Origin: Chromobacteriaceae bacterium | Lineage (GTDB): Bacteria; Pseudomonadota; Gammaproteobacteria; Burkholderiales; Aquaspirillaceae | DNA: 14,625 nt | NCBI GenBank assembly: GCA_030151505.1 | Contig: JASLDQ010000157.1 | Location: forward strand, 1 to 14,625 | Direction of reading: 5' to 3' | In this document: positions 1-7,358 of the stretch, in pieces | Layout of the letters: every line of letters starts with the position of its first letter | Numbering within the stretch: the stretch's first letter is position 1 | Position numbers and translations under genes: made by a program | The notes under the pieces: model-generated | The model's input: only the letters and a program-made list of their open reading frames with translations | Databases searched by the model: none | Told to the model about the DNA's origin: nothing

Positions 1-1466
1 CCGGACTGCGCGTTGAGGATTTCGCGGATGATCGAGCTGACTTCGAGGCTGACCTTGATCGTCACGTCGCTGTCCGCGCCGATCTCGGGCTCCACCTCCA
101 GCTTCAGCCCCACGTCCAGATACTGCACATTGCCGGTCACCACCGGCGTGCCGGTCGAGACGGGCGTGATGGCGTTGGTGATCACCGGCACCCGGTCGCC
201 GATCATGATCCTGGCCTTCTCGCGGTTCTTGGCCCGGATGCGCGGGCTGGCCAGCACATTGGTGTCGCCGTCCTCCAGCCGCATGTTGAGGGTGACGCTC
301 GGCGCCGGGCTGACCACGATGCCGCTGCCGTTCAGCCCGCGCAGGTCGTTGACGCTCGGCGAGCCGCCGCCGGACGAGCCGGAACCGCCCCCCGTCCCGG
401 CAGCAGTGAAGTTGAGCTGGGCCGGATACTTGATGCCGATTTCGGACAGACGCGAGCGCGTCACTTCCAGCACCTCCACTTCCAGCATCACTTCCGGGTC
501 CGCCTTGTCCTGATCGTGAACCAGCTTTTCGGCCAGGCGGATCGCATCGGGCGTGTCGCGCATCACCACCGAGTTGGTCTTTTCATGAACGAAGATGTCC
601 CGGGTCTTGAGCAGGGTCTTGATCATCGTCAGCATCTGCTTGGGATCGGCATTGCTCAGGTGGAAGCTGCGGATTTTCAGGTCCTGATAATCCTTCAGCT
701 TGTCCGGCGTGCCGGGGTAGACGAACACGGTGTTGTCGCTGATGACCTTCTTTTCCAGCTTGTTCTGCAGCAGGATCAGGTCGATGGTGTCCTCGACCGA
801 CACGTCCTTGACGAAAATCGAGGTTTTCAGCTCGGGCTTCACGTCCCGGTCGAGCAGGATGTTGATCCCGCTGGTGCGCGCCAGCGCCTCGAACACCATC
901 TTCAGGTTGGCGTCGCGAAACTGCAGCGTCACCGGTTTTTTCAGGCTCGCACGCAATACCGGCGCGCTGTTGGCGGCCAAAGCCGCCTGCTCGCCCAGCT
1001 GGCGCCGCAAGGCCAGCGCCGGCCCGTAACGCGGATTTTCCAGCAGGATCGTCTGCAGCAGGGCCTGCGCCGGCTCGGTCTGGCCCTTCCCGAGCAGCGC
1101 CCTCGCCTCCTCCAGCCCGGCGGCGGCGCGGCTGTCGGCGTCCAGACTGGCGAGACCGTTCCTGGCGTAGTGGTTGTCCGGGTCCAGCTGCAACGCACGC
1201 AGGTAGATCGATCTGGCCGCCTCCGGCCTGCCGGCCTCGCGCTCCCCGGCGGCCAGCGCCAGCAGCGGATTGACCGCCTCGGCGCGGCGGCGCTGCAGCT
1301 CCACCCGGTAGGCAATATTGCCGGGATCGGCCGCCAGCGCCTCCGACAGCGTCGCCAGCCCTTCGTCGGTCTTGCCGTTGTCGAACAGGGTGGAAGCCTG
1401 GTGGTGCAGGCGCTGCGATGCGCACGCCGTCAGCGCGCCAAGCAGCAACAGGACGGACAGCCTCAT
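1..1466 (-). CDS. gspD: TPR-containing lipoprotein secretin, GspD/MshL type (3' end cut by window edge)
   Basis: Outer-membrane secretin, the exit pore of a type II secretion or type IV pilus-like machine. 488 whole codons are visible and the C-terminal part of the pore domain lies outside the window. The start ATG (1464-1466) overlaps the stop of the upstream PilP-like gene as ATGA. Residues 1-15 are a lipoprotein signal with lipobox L-T-A-C (Cys15), so the protein may reach the outer membrane as a lipoprotein, as MshL does. Residues about 20-160 are helical with TPR-like spacing (pairs such as A-L-x-x-D-P). Residues about 178-250 form an N0-type domain (VTLQFRDANLKMVFEALA), and about 264-320 an N1-type domain. 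Residues about 355-370 are a Gly/Ser-rich linker. The secretin core follows, with VPVIT at 427-431 and YLDVGLKLEVEP at 449-460. Product class is secure; the exact family name (GspD, MshL or PilQ-like) is not. Confidence 0.9.
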   Translation of the reverse strand, partial: MRLSVLLLLGALTACASQRLHHQASTLFDNGKTDEGLATLSEALAADPGNIAYRVELQRRRAEAVNPLLALAAGEREAGRPEAARSIYLRALQLDPDNHYARNGLASLDADSRAAAGLEEARALLGKGQTEPAQALLQTILLENPRYGPALALRRQLGEQAALAANSAPVLRASLKKPVTLQFRDANLKMVFEALARTSGINILLDRDVKPELKTSIFVKDVSVEDTIDLILLQNKLEKKVISDNTVFVYPGTPDKLKDYQDLKIRSFHLSNADPKQMLTMIKTLLKTRDIFVHEKTNSVVMRDTPDAIRLAEKLVHDQDKADPEVMLEVEVLEVTRSRLSEIGIKYPAQLNFTAAGTGGGSGSSGGGSPSVNDLRGLNGSGIVVSPAPSVTLNMRLEDGDTNVLASPRIRAKNREKARIMIGDRVPVITNAITPVSTGTPVVTGNVQYLDVGLKLEVEPEIGADSDVTIKVSLEVSSIIREILNAQS

Positions 1467-1984
1467 GACACACCTCCGGTGGCAAGGGTCTGGCGGATAT
1501 TGAGCGGCAGATAGACCAGCGCCACCTCGTCGTCTCCGATGCTGTCGATGCGCCACATCCCGTCGAGCACTTCGCCGGGGCCGGCGGTATAGACCCGGTC
1601 GCCGCGCACCAGCATCACCGTCACCGTGCCTCCGTCCAGATACCGGCCGAGGAAGCTGAAGGGCAGCGGCGGCGCCTCCGGCCGGGGCGGCGGCGCGGGC
1701 TTGGGCGGCGGTGGAGGCGGCGGCGGGACATACCAGGATTTGGCCGCGAACGGATTGCCGATCGCGTCGGCATCCGCCGTGGCGGGTATCCACGCCAGGC
1801 GTTCCAGTTCCACATGCACGCCCGCGACCGGTGCTGCCGCCTTGGCCGGCACGGCCGCGCGGGCCGCCGCGCGCCGTGGCGTCTGCGGCCGGCGGTCGCT
1901 GTCCGCCATCACCATCGAGCACGAGAGCAGGCCCAGCATCAGCCCGTGAGACAGCCTGCGCCAGCCCGGATCCGGCCACTTCAT
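1463..1984 (-). CDS. PilP/GspC-like periplasmic connector with proline-rich linker
   Basis: 173-residue exported protein, probably the link between the inner-membrane assembly platform and the secretin, as PilP or GspC does. The start ATG (1982-1984) overlaps the PilO-like stop as ATGA, and its own stop overlaps the secretin start in the same way. The N-terminus has a hydrophobic export signal (residues about 11-28). The motif L-L-S-C ending at Cys22 could be a lipobox as in PilP; cleavage near A27 by signal peptidase I is the alternative. An Ala-rich and then a strongly proline-rich linker (eight consecutive Pro at 87-94, more to about 107) leads to a small beta-rich C-terminal domain at about 108-165 (FSFLGRYLDGG, then GDRVYTAGPGEVLDGMWRI). 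That domain resembles the PilP/GspC homology region. Assigned from fold-like pattern and gene order; primary similarity is weak. Confidence 0.75.
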   Translation of the reverse strand: MKWPDPGWRRLSHGLMLGLLSCSMVMADSDRRPQTPRRAAARAAVPAKAAAPVAGVHVELERLAWIPATADADAIGNPFAAKSWYVPPPPPPPPKPAPPPRPEAPPLPFSFLGRYLDGGTVTVMLVRGDRVYTAGPGEVLDGMWRIDSIGDDEVALVYLPLNIRQTLATGGVS

Positions 1985-2514
1985 CGCCCGGCCTCCACAA
2001 ACAGCAGCAGCCGGATCTGCGCCTCGACTGCCGGGTCGGCGATTCCCTTGCGCGCCAGCGTGACCGCAGCGATCGCCGCGGTCGGCACGGTCTGGCGGAC
2101 CGTGGCGAGAAACAGGCGGATCTTCGGATATTCGCCGGAGACCGGCAGGGTGATCTGTATCCGGTTCAGACGTCCGGATACCGCCCGGCTGCTGCGGTAT
2201 TCGGCCTTGTCGAGGCTGATGCCCTGCGCGGCGGCGGCGGCGAAGATTTTTTCCAGCTCGGCGGGCAGCTCGCGCCGGGCCGGAAACCGGCGGTAGAACG
2301 CCTCGAGCTGGGCAGGCAGTTGCGCTTGCCCGGCGGGTCGGACGCTTGCGCGCGCCAGTTCCTGCTGCCGCGCCTGCGCCGCCTCCAGCCGCCCGGCCAG
2401 CGGCAGCCATGCGCTCCAGCAGGCCGACGCGCACGCCACCAGCACGCCGATGCCGGCCATGCCCGGCCAGCCGAGCGCCCGCAGCAGGGGGCCGCCACGC
2501 AGCACGGCATTCAC
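1981..2514 (-). CDS. PilO/GspM-like inner-membrane assembly protein
   Basis: 177-residue single-pass inner-membrane protein in the position of PilO/GspM, the partner of the PilN-like protein encoded just upstream. A short cytoplasmic N-terminus is followed by a transmembrane segment at about 17-38. A helical stretch rich in A, Q, E and R (about 41-95) could form a coiled coil, and a compact alpha/beta C-terminal domain (about 98-175) ends the protein. The start is GTG (2512-2514), overlapping the PilN-like stop as GTGA; its stop overlaps the next ATG as ATGA. An ATG at 2508-2510 lies in another frame and gives a shadow, so the GTG is preferred. The family is too divergent to identify by motif alone; order, length and topology support it. 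Confidence 0.75.
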   Translation of the reverse strand: MNAVLRGGPLLRALGWPGMAGIGVLVACASACWSAWLPLAGRLEAAQARQQELARASVRPAGQAQLPAQLEAFYRRFPARRELPAELEKIFAAAAAQGISLDKAEYRSSRAVSGRLNRIQITLPVSGEYPKIRLFLATVRQTVPTAAIAAVTLARKGIADPAVEAQIRLLLFVEAGR

Positions 2515-3044
2515 GGTGTATCCCTCCAGTCGGCCAGCGCCGTGAACCGCACCGGCCTATCGCGGTCCTGCGTCTGAATCTGGTGGCTTTGCAACTGCAC
2601 CCGCCCGAACACCGGCTGGGTGTCGAGCCGGGCCAGATAGGCCAGCACAGCCGCGTAATCCTTCGCCTCGCCGCCGACCAGCACCCGCTGGCGCGCCGGA
2701 TCGGGCTCGACCGCCAGCAACACCACGCTGTCGTCGGACGAGGCTTCCAGCGCCTCGAACAGGCGGTGCCACGGCAGCGTCAGCTGGCGCAGGACGTCGT
2801 TGGCCTGCCCCACCTCGCGCCGGGTTTCCGCACCCGCCTTCCCGCTGGCCAGACTGCCTGCCAGCCGCTTCTGCCGCGCCTCGAGCCGGGCGAGCCGGCT
2901 TTCCTCCCCGTCCACCTGCCCGGACAGTTCGCGCAGTTGCCACGCCAGCCCCGCCGCCACGGCCAATGCCAGCAGCAGCACGCTCCAGCCCTGCCACGGC
3001 AGCGGCCGCTGCGAACGCTGAAAATCCAGTCGCACGGCGTCCAT
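2511..3044 (-). CDS. PilN-like inner-membrane assembly protein
   Basis: 177-residue bitopic membrane protein resembling PilN, which equals the transmembrane and periplasmic half of GspL in systems where GspL is split. The cytoplasmic N-terminus (MDAVRLDFQRSQRP) has the look of the short PilN segment that binds PilM. A transmembrane helix lies at about 18-37, a charged likely coiled coil at about 38-70, and a ferredoxin-like periplasmic domain at about 90-175 (LPWHRLFEALE, then VLVGGEAKDYAAVLAYLARL). The start ATG (3042-3044) shares one base with the upstream stop (TGATG), implying translational coupling to the PilM-like gene. The long open frame continuing upstream to 3821 is a shadow of that gene and is not part of this protein. 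Confidence 0.8.
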   Translation of the reverse strand: MDAVRLDFQRSQRPLPWQGWSVLLLALAVAAGLAWQLRELSGQVDGEESRLARLEARQKRLAGSLASGKAGAETRREVGQANDVLRQLTLPWHRLFEALEASSDDSVVLLAVEPDPARQRVLVGGEAKDYAAVLAYLARLDTQPVFGRVQLQSHQIQTQDRDRPVRFTALADWRDTP

Positions 3045-3853
3045 CAGCCTTCTCCTTCGCCAGCCGGCACGGCGCCGCCAAGGCCGGGCATGTCGAGGCG
3101 GAGCAGCCGCCAGGGCTCGGGCAGATCGCCGTCGACGCCGTCGGCCGACCACAGGCAGACCGTCTCCGGCACGGCATCCGCGCCGGCCAGGCAGGCCTCG
3201 CGCTCCAGCACGGCCGGCAGGGCCGCCAGCCAGCCGGTCCCAAGCCGCAGATGACGCAGGCGCTGCCACGCCCCTCCTTCCAGCAGCGCCAGCCACACCT
3301 GCCCGGATTCGGCCAGCGCCAGCCAGCAGCACTCCGCCGGCAGGCTGGTGCGATGCGCGTTGCAGACATGCATCAATGCGGGTTGCACCGATGCCAGCCG
3401 CAGCCGGTGCCGGGCGCACGCCTCCCGCAAGGTGGCAAGGAATCCGGCATCCAGCGAGCACGCCAGCCGCGCGCCGTCGCGCCGGGGCGGGTCGAGCCGG
3501 ATTTCGCGCTCGGCCGCCCCGTACACGCTGTCGAAGCGATGCCGCGCCAGCGCCAGCCACTCCCCGTCGTCCGACAGCAGCGGCGAGGCCGGCAGCAGGG
3601 CGTAGTGCGCCAGCCGGCTGGACACGATCACCGTCAGCGGCGCCCTGCCCGCAGTCCATTCGCCGCCCTGCTCGGCCAGCAGCGCCAGCAGCACCCGCCA
3701 GTCGCCGCTTTCGGCAGGCCGGCAGTCCAGCTCGGCACGGTAACGGCTTACCCGGCGCGGACCGCGCCAGCCGAACGCGACGCCGGATACGGCCAGTTCG
3801 ATCCGGTCGGGCGCGAGCCACAATTGCAAACGATCACCCCAGCGACGTGACAC
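3044..3853 (-). CDS. PilM / GspL cytoplasmic-domain-like assembly protein
   Basis: 269-residue protein without a signal peptide or membrane span, likely the cytoplasmic actin-like component that joins the ATPase GspE to the PilN-like membrane protein. It corresponds to PilM, or to the N-terminal half of GspL. A plausible actin-like pattern is visible: APDRIELAV near the start, VIVSSRLAHYALLP at about 75-88, and GQVWLALLEGG at 184-194. I see no textbook nucleotide-binding motif, so ATP binding is uncertain. The GTG start (3851-3853) lies inside the gspE 3' end (20-base overlap) and has an AGGAG ribosome site 7 bases upstream. Cysteine is fairly frequent in the C-terminal half (residues 132, 146, 164, 175, 176, 221, 233), which fits a cytoplasmic location. 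Called by order and pattern. Confidence 0.75.
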   Translation of the reverse strand: MSRRWGDRLQLWLAPDRIELAVSGVAFGWRGPRRVSRYRAELDCRPAESGDWRVLLALLAEQGGEWTAGRAPLTVIVSSRLAHYALLPASPLLSDDGEWLALARHRFDSVYGAAEREIRLDPPRRDGARLACSLDAGFLATLREACARHRLRLASVQPALMHVCNAHRTSLPAECCWLALAESGQVWLALLEGGAWQRLRHLRLGTGWLAALPAVLEREACLAGADAVPETVCLWSADGVDGDLPEPWRLLRLDMPGLGGAVPAGEGEG

Positions 3854-5537
3854 GATTGATCTCCTGCAAGGTGCTGTTGCCCGCGCGCACCATGTCCAGC
3901 GCGGCCTCGCGCAGGAAGCGGGTGCCGTTTTGGGCGGCCGCCGCGCGTATCTGCCGCACCGGCGCGCGGGCGATGATGAGTTCGCGGAGGTCGTCGTTGA
4001 GGCTCAGCACCTCGCCGATGGCGAGCCGGCCCTTGTAGCCGCTGCCGCGGCAGTGGCCGCAGCCGCTCCCGGCGCGGAAGGTCCAGTCGTGCACCGCCTC
4101 GGATTCAAGCCCGGACGCCGCCAGCAGCGCCGCGTCCGGCCGGTCGGGCTGGCGGCAGTGCGGGCAGTTCACCCGCACCAGCCGCTGCGCGACGATGCCG
4201 TTGAGCGCCGACACGAAGCTGTACGGGTCGACGCCCATGTGGATGAAGCGGCCGATCACGTCGAACACGTTGTTGGCATGGACGGTGGTGAACACCAGAT
4301 GGCCGGTCAGCGCCGACTGCACCGCGATCTGGGCGGTTTCCGGGTCGCGGATCTCGCCGACCATGATCTTGTCCGGGTCGTGGCGCAGGATGGAGCGCAG
4401 GCCGCGGGCGAAGGTCAGGCCCTTTTTCTCGTTGACCGGAATCTGCAGCACGCCGGGCAACTGGTACTCGACCGGGTCCTCGATGGTGACGATCTTGTCC
4501 TGGCCATGATTGATTTCGGACAGCGCGGCGTAGAGCGTGGTGGTCTTGCCGCTGCCGGTCGGCCCGGTGACGAGCAGCATGCCGTAGGGCTCGGCGCTCA
4601 GGCGGCGCAGGCTGGCGACGGTGGCGGCATCGAAGCCGAGCCCGTCCAGCCGCAGGCCGCGCAGTTGATCGGTCAGCGCCTGTTTGTCCAGAATCCGCAG
4701 CACCGCGTCCTCGCCGAAGATGCTCGGCATCACCGACACGCGGAAATCCACCTCGCGCCCGCGCACCGTCACCTTGAAGCGGCCGTCCTGCGGCACCCGC
4801 CGCTCGGCGATGTCGAGCTCCGACATCACCTTGATGCGCGAGATCACCTGCTCGGCCATTTCCAGCCCGGCCATGCCGCCGACGTGAACCAGCACGCCGT
4901 CGATGCGGTATTTGATCGCCAGCCCGGCCGGGCCGGTTTCCAGATGGATGTCGCTGACCCCGGCCTTGAGCGCGTCGTAGACGGTGGAATGCACCAGCCG
5001 CACCACCGGGCTGGTGTCCTCGCTGATGGTGCGGAACGACAGGTCGTCCCGCCCCGCACCGTCAGCGACGGCCTCGGCCGTTGCCGGCAGCAGGCTGTCC
5101 ATCGCCCGCAGCGACTCCTCCTGCCGGGCGAGCCGGGTCTGCACGTCGGCGCGCAGCGCCAGCCCCCACTCGAACGGCGCGGGCAAATGCTGCTCGGCCC
5201 AAGGCTGAAGGTCGTCGTCGAAGGGATCGGCCAGCACCAGCACGAGCCGGCCATCCGGCAGCCTGAGCGGCAGGCATTCCCGCGCCAGCGCCTCGGCGAA
5301 CGGCAGCGTCCCGGCGGCCCATTCCAGCGCCAGTAATCCGGCCAGGTCATGGAAGGAATGATGCAGCGCCGCCGCCAGCGTCCGCGCGAACACGTCCGGC
5401 GCCAGGCCCGACTCCGATCCGAGCAGCTCGATCACGCGGCCATGGCCCTCTGCCGCCCGCGCCCGTGCGGCGCGCACCGCCCCGGCCGGCAGGCAGGCGG
5501 GCGGCATCGGCAGGTCGACGGCATCGGCGGCGGTCAT
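3834..5537 (-). CDS. gspE: Type II secretion / type IV pilus-like assembly ATPase GspE
   Basis: 567-residue cytoplasmic hexameric ATPase that powers pseudopilus assembly. The motifs are complete: Walker A GPTGSGKTTT at 325-334, Asp box TIEDPVE at 351-357, Walker B region with IMVGE at 391-395, and His box TGHLVFTTVHAN at 411-422. A zinc-binding tetracysteine module of the GspE/PilB type is present (C458, C461, C493, C496). The catalytic core starts at about 170 with the N2 domain motif SDIHLE (195-200). The N-terminal 150 residues are divergent and Ala-rich, in the place of the N1 domain that contacts GspL/PilM. The start ATG (5535-5537) overlaps the gspF stop as ATGA. An open frame continues upstream to 6101 but only through shadow sequence. 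Intact and probably active. Confidence 0.96.
   Translation of the reverse strand: MTAADAVDLPMPPACLPAGAVRAARARAAEGHGRVIELLGSESGLAPDVFARTLAAALHHSFHDLAGLLALEWAAGTLPFAEALARECLPLRLPDGRLVLVLADPFDDDLQPWAEQHLPAPFEWGLALRADVQTRLARQEESLRAMDSLLPATAEAVADGAGRDDLSFRTISEDTSPVVRLVHSTVYDALKAGVSDIHLETGPAGLAIKYRIDGVLVHVGGMAGLEMAEQVISRIKVMSELDIAERRVPQDGRFKVTVRGREVDFRVSVMPSIFGEDAVLRILDKQALTDQLRGLRLDGLGFDAATVASLRRLSAEPYGMLLVTGPTGSGKTTTLYAALSEINHGQDKIVTIEDPVEYQLPGVLQIPVNEKKGLTFARGLRSILRHDPDKIMVGEIRDPETAQIAVQSALTGHLVFTTVHANNVFDVIGRFIHMGVDPYSFVSALNGIVAQRLVRVNCPHCRQPDRPDAALLAASGLESEAVHDWTFRAGSGCGHCRGSGYKGRLAIGEVLSLNDDLRELIIARAPVRQIRAAAAQNGTRFLREAALDMVRAGNSTLQEINRVTSLG
3861..3865 (-). promoter_or_regulatory. Ribosome binding site deciding the GTG start of the PilM-like gene
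   Basis: AGGAG on the minus strand inside the gspE 3' end, 7 bases before the GTG at 3851-3853. It supports the 20-base overlap with gspE over a start after the gspE stop codon. Confidence 0.6.
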
Positions 5538-6727
5538 TGCAGGCTCCCGGCCAGTTCGAAAATCGGGAAGTACATCAGCACGACGATCAGCCCGATCACC
5601 ACGCCGATGACCGCCATCAGCAGCGGCTCGAACAGGCGGACAAAGCGGTCGACCCAGCGGGCCGACTCGTCCTCGTAGAACGCGGCGGCGCGCTCCATCA
5701 TCTCGCCCATGCGACCGCTCTTTTCTCCCACCCGCAGCATCCGCAACGCCACCGGCGTGGTCAGGCCGTGGCGTTCGAGCGCCAGCGACATCGGCTGGCC
5801 CTCGCGGATCTGCCGCAGCGCCGGTTCGAGCCGGGTGCGCAGGTCGGCCGGCAGCAGGCCGGCGACCATCTGCAGCGCCGTCACCGCCGGCATGCCGCCG
5901 CGCAGCAGCATGCCGGCCGCGCGGTAGAAGCGGGCGAGCTGGTAGACCTGCATCCGCGCGCCGATCGCCGGCACCCGCCAGACCCGGCGCAGCAGAGCGA
6001 GGCGAAAGGCCGGGCGGGTCGCGGCAAAGACCAGCAGCCCGGCCGCCGCCAGGGCGCCGAGCAGCAAGGACGGGCCGTGCAGGTTGAGGAATTCGCCCCA
6101 TGCCATCAGCAGCCGCGACATCAGCGGCAGCTCTCCGCCCATATCGGCGTAAATCTGGCTGAAGCGCGGCACGACGTAGACCAGCAGGAAGAGCGTCACC
6201 AGCCCGCCGACCCCGGCCAGCAGCAGCGGGTAGATCGACGCGCTGACGACCTGGCGGCGGATGCGTTCGATCTGGGTCTGGTAGGCGATGTAGCGGGCGA
6301 GCGCCTCGGGCAGCGCCCCGGTTTTTTCGCTGGCGCGCACGGTGGCGACATACAGCGGCGGCAGCGGCGCGCCGGTCTGCTCCAGCGCCTGCGACAGGGT
6401 GCGGCCTTCGTACAGGCGCTCCAGCAGGCGGGTGAGCATCGCGCGGATGTCGGGCTGCGCTTCCTTCTCGGCCAGCGACTCGATCGCCTCGACCAGGCTG
6501 AGGCCGGATTCGAGCAGGGCCAGCAGCTCCTGGCTGAAGGGCAGCAGCGGAAAATCGGCGCGCCGCGCCGCCAGCCAGCCGGCGGGGCCGGTACGGACGG
6601 CCGTCAGCGAGATCACCGCGTAGCCGCGTGCCTCGGCCTGCCGGGCGGCGTCCTGCGGGCTGCCGGCGTCCAGCAGCAGCGCGCTCACGCCCTCGCCCGC
6701 CCGCAATGCCTTGATCCGGTAGCGCAT
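5534..6727 (-). CDS. gspF: Type II secretion inner-membrane platform protein GspF
   Basis: 397-residue polytopic inner-membrane protein, the platform on which the pseudopilus is assembled and which couples to GspE. Length and layout match GspF/PilC. The N-terminus MRYRIKALRAGEG is typical. A first cytoplasmic helical domain (about 64-160) precedes the first membrane span (about 166-188, ending VVPRF). A second span lies at about 221-237 and a second cytoplasmic domain at about 262-365, repeating the first (RASEKTG at 131-137, RVGEKSG at 332-338). The final span is at about 368-390 (…VVLMYFPIFELAGS). The ATG (6725-6727) has a GGGGGAG ribosome site 7 bases upstream and follows gspG by 13 bases. 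Both T2SSF halves look complete. Confidence 0.95.
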   Translation of the reverse strand: MRYRIKALRAGEGVSALLLDAGSPQDAARQAEARGYAVISLTAVRTGPAGWLAARRADFPLLPFSQELLALLESGLSLVEAIESLAEKEAQPDIRAMLTRLLERLYEGRTLSQALEQTGAPLPPLYVATVRASEKTGALPEALARYIAYQTQIERIRRQVVSASIYPLLLAGVGGLVTLFLLVYVVPRFSQIYADMGGELPLMSRLLMAWGEFLNLHGPSLLLGALAAAGLLVFAATRPAFRLALLRRVWRVPAIGARMQVYQLARFYRAAGMLLRGGMPAVTALQMVAGLLPADLRTRLEPALRQIREGQPMSLALERHGLTTPVALRMLRVGEKSGRMGEMMERAAAFYEDESARWVDRFVRLFEPLLMAVIGVVIGLIVVLMYFPIFELAGSLQ

Positions 6728-6740
6728 GGCGCGGCTCCCC

Positions 6741-7181
6741 CTACCAGTTGCCGATGTCGGCCGCGTCGCCGCTGCCGCCGGGCTGGCCGTCCTTGCCCAG
6801 CGAGAGCAGGTCGTACTCGCCGTGCTCGCCCGGCTGGCGGTAGACGTAAGGATGCCCCCACGGGTCGAGCGGCATGGCCTTCTTCAGGTAGGGACCGTCC
6901 CACTTGCCCATGTCGGCGGGCCGGCTGGACAGCGCAGCCAGACCTTCCTCGGTGGTGGGGTAGCGGCCGGTATCGAGCCGCATCTGGTCGAGCGCCTTTT
7001 CCAGGGCGTCGATCTGCGACCGCGCGGCCTTGACCTCGGACTTGCCGACCTGGGCGAAGTAGCGCGGGCCGACGTAGCCGACCAGCAGGCCGATGATGAC
7101 CATGACCACCAGCAGTTCGAGCAGGGTAAAGCCCGAATGCGGCCGGAACAGGACAGCAGGCTGGTTCATGACGGTTTCCAT
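6741..7181 (-). CDS. gspG: Major pseudopilin GspG
   Basis: 146-residue major pseudopilin, the building block of the periplasmic pseudopilus. It has a class III signal: a short leader ending in Gly17, then the hydrophobic helix FTLLELLVVMVIIGLL with Phe as residue +1 and the conserved Glu at +5 (E22). Cleavage and N-methylation would need a prepilin peptidase, which is not in this window. The C-terminal part carries GspG hallmarks: YPTTEEGLAAL, DGPYLKK, DPWGHPYVYR, and a Ca2+-binding-type loop LGKDGQPGGSGDAADIGNW. This points to GspG and not to a type IVa pilin. First gene of the export operon. The start is either the ATG at 7181 or the second ATG at 7167-7169 (Met5); neither has a strong ribosome site, and the processed protein would be the same. 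Minor pseudopilins H-K are not seen here. Confidence 0.95.
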   Translation of the reverse strand: METVMNQPAVLFRPHSGFTLLELLVVMVIIGLLVGYVGPRYFAQVGKSEVKAARSQIDALEKALDQMRLDTGRYPTTEEGLAALSSRPADMGKWDGPYLKKAMPLDPWGHPYVYRQPGEHGEYDLLSLGKDGQPGGSGDAADIGNW

Positions 7182-7316
7182 GCGGGACGTTGGCTTCGTA
7201 CCACCTTAGCCGCAGACTTGGGGCGCGGCGCTACAGGAAAGACTGTATTCATGACCGGCGAGCGCGCGGCAAACTGACCGCGGCGAAACGGGAAAACGGC
7301 AAGCATGGGGATATGG
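7182..7316 (-). promoter_or_regulatory. Leader region of the gspG operon
   Basis: 135-base non-coding stretch between the likely terminator of the histidine kinase gene and gspG. As the first gap upstream of an overlapping gene chain, it is the natural place for the export-operon promoter. I find no convincing sigma70 or sigma54 promoter. The best weak sigma70-like pair on the minus strand is TTGCCG and AATACA with a 17-base spacer (about 7246-7274). A small inverted repeat, TACAG-6-CTGTA (7232-7247), lies next to it and could be an operator. Treat this as location-based inference. Confidence 0.3.
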
Positions 7317-7354
7317 CGGCCGGCTTGCAGCCGGCCGGGGCGCGCTTCGGCGCG
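7317..7354 (-). terminator. Tandem GC-rich hairpins after the histidine kinase gene
   Basis: Two perfect inverted repeats follow the kinase stop codon (7359-7361) within a few bases. The first, 7341-7354, is a 5-bp stem closed by four bases. The second, 7317-7337, is a 9-bp stem (CGGCCGGCT / AGCCGGCCG) closed by three bases. This arrangement suggests transcription ending, or at least 3'-end protection, between the kinase and gspG. No run of U follows immediately on the minus strand, so a classical intrinsic terminator is not certain. Confidence 0.5.
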
Positions 7355-7358
7355 GAGT

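Noticed and set aside
583..1485. 300-codon minus-strand frame in the secretin region
   Set aside because: Another frame gives a lipoprotein signal, N0 and N1 domains and a secretin core that continue to the window edge, so this frame is a shadow.
3827..3829. TTG start for the PilM-like gene just after the gspE stop
   Set aside because: A GGGGTGA lies upstream of it, but the GTG at 3851-3853 has a better-spaced AGGAG site and gives the fuller N-terminus.
3930..5336. 468-codon open frame on the plus strand
   Set aside because: Antisense to gspE, whose Walker and tetracysteine motifs are all present. The plus-strand product has no recognisable domain.
5465..7033. 522-codon open frame on the plus strand
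   Set aside because: Antisense to gspF and gspG and rich in Gln, Arg and Gly without any domain; a composition artefact.
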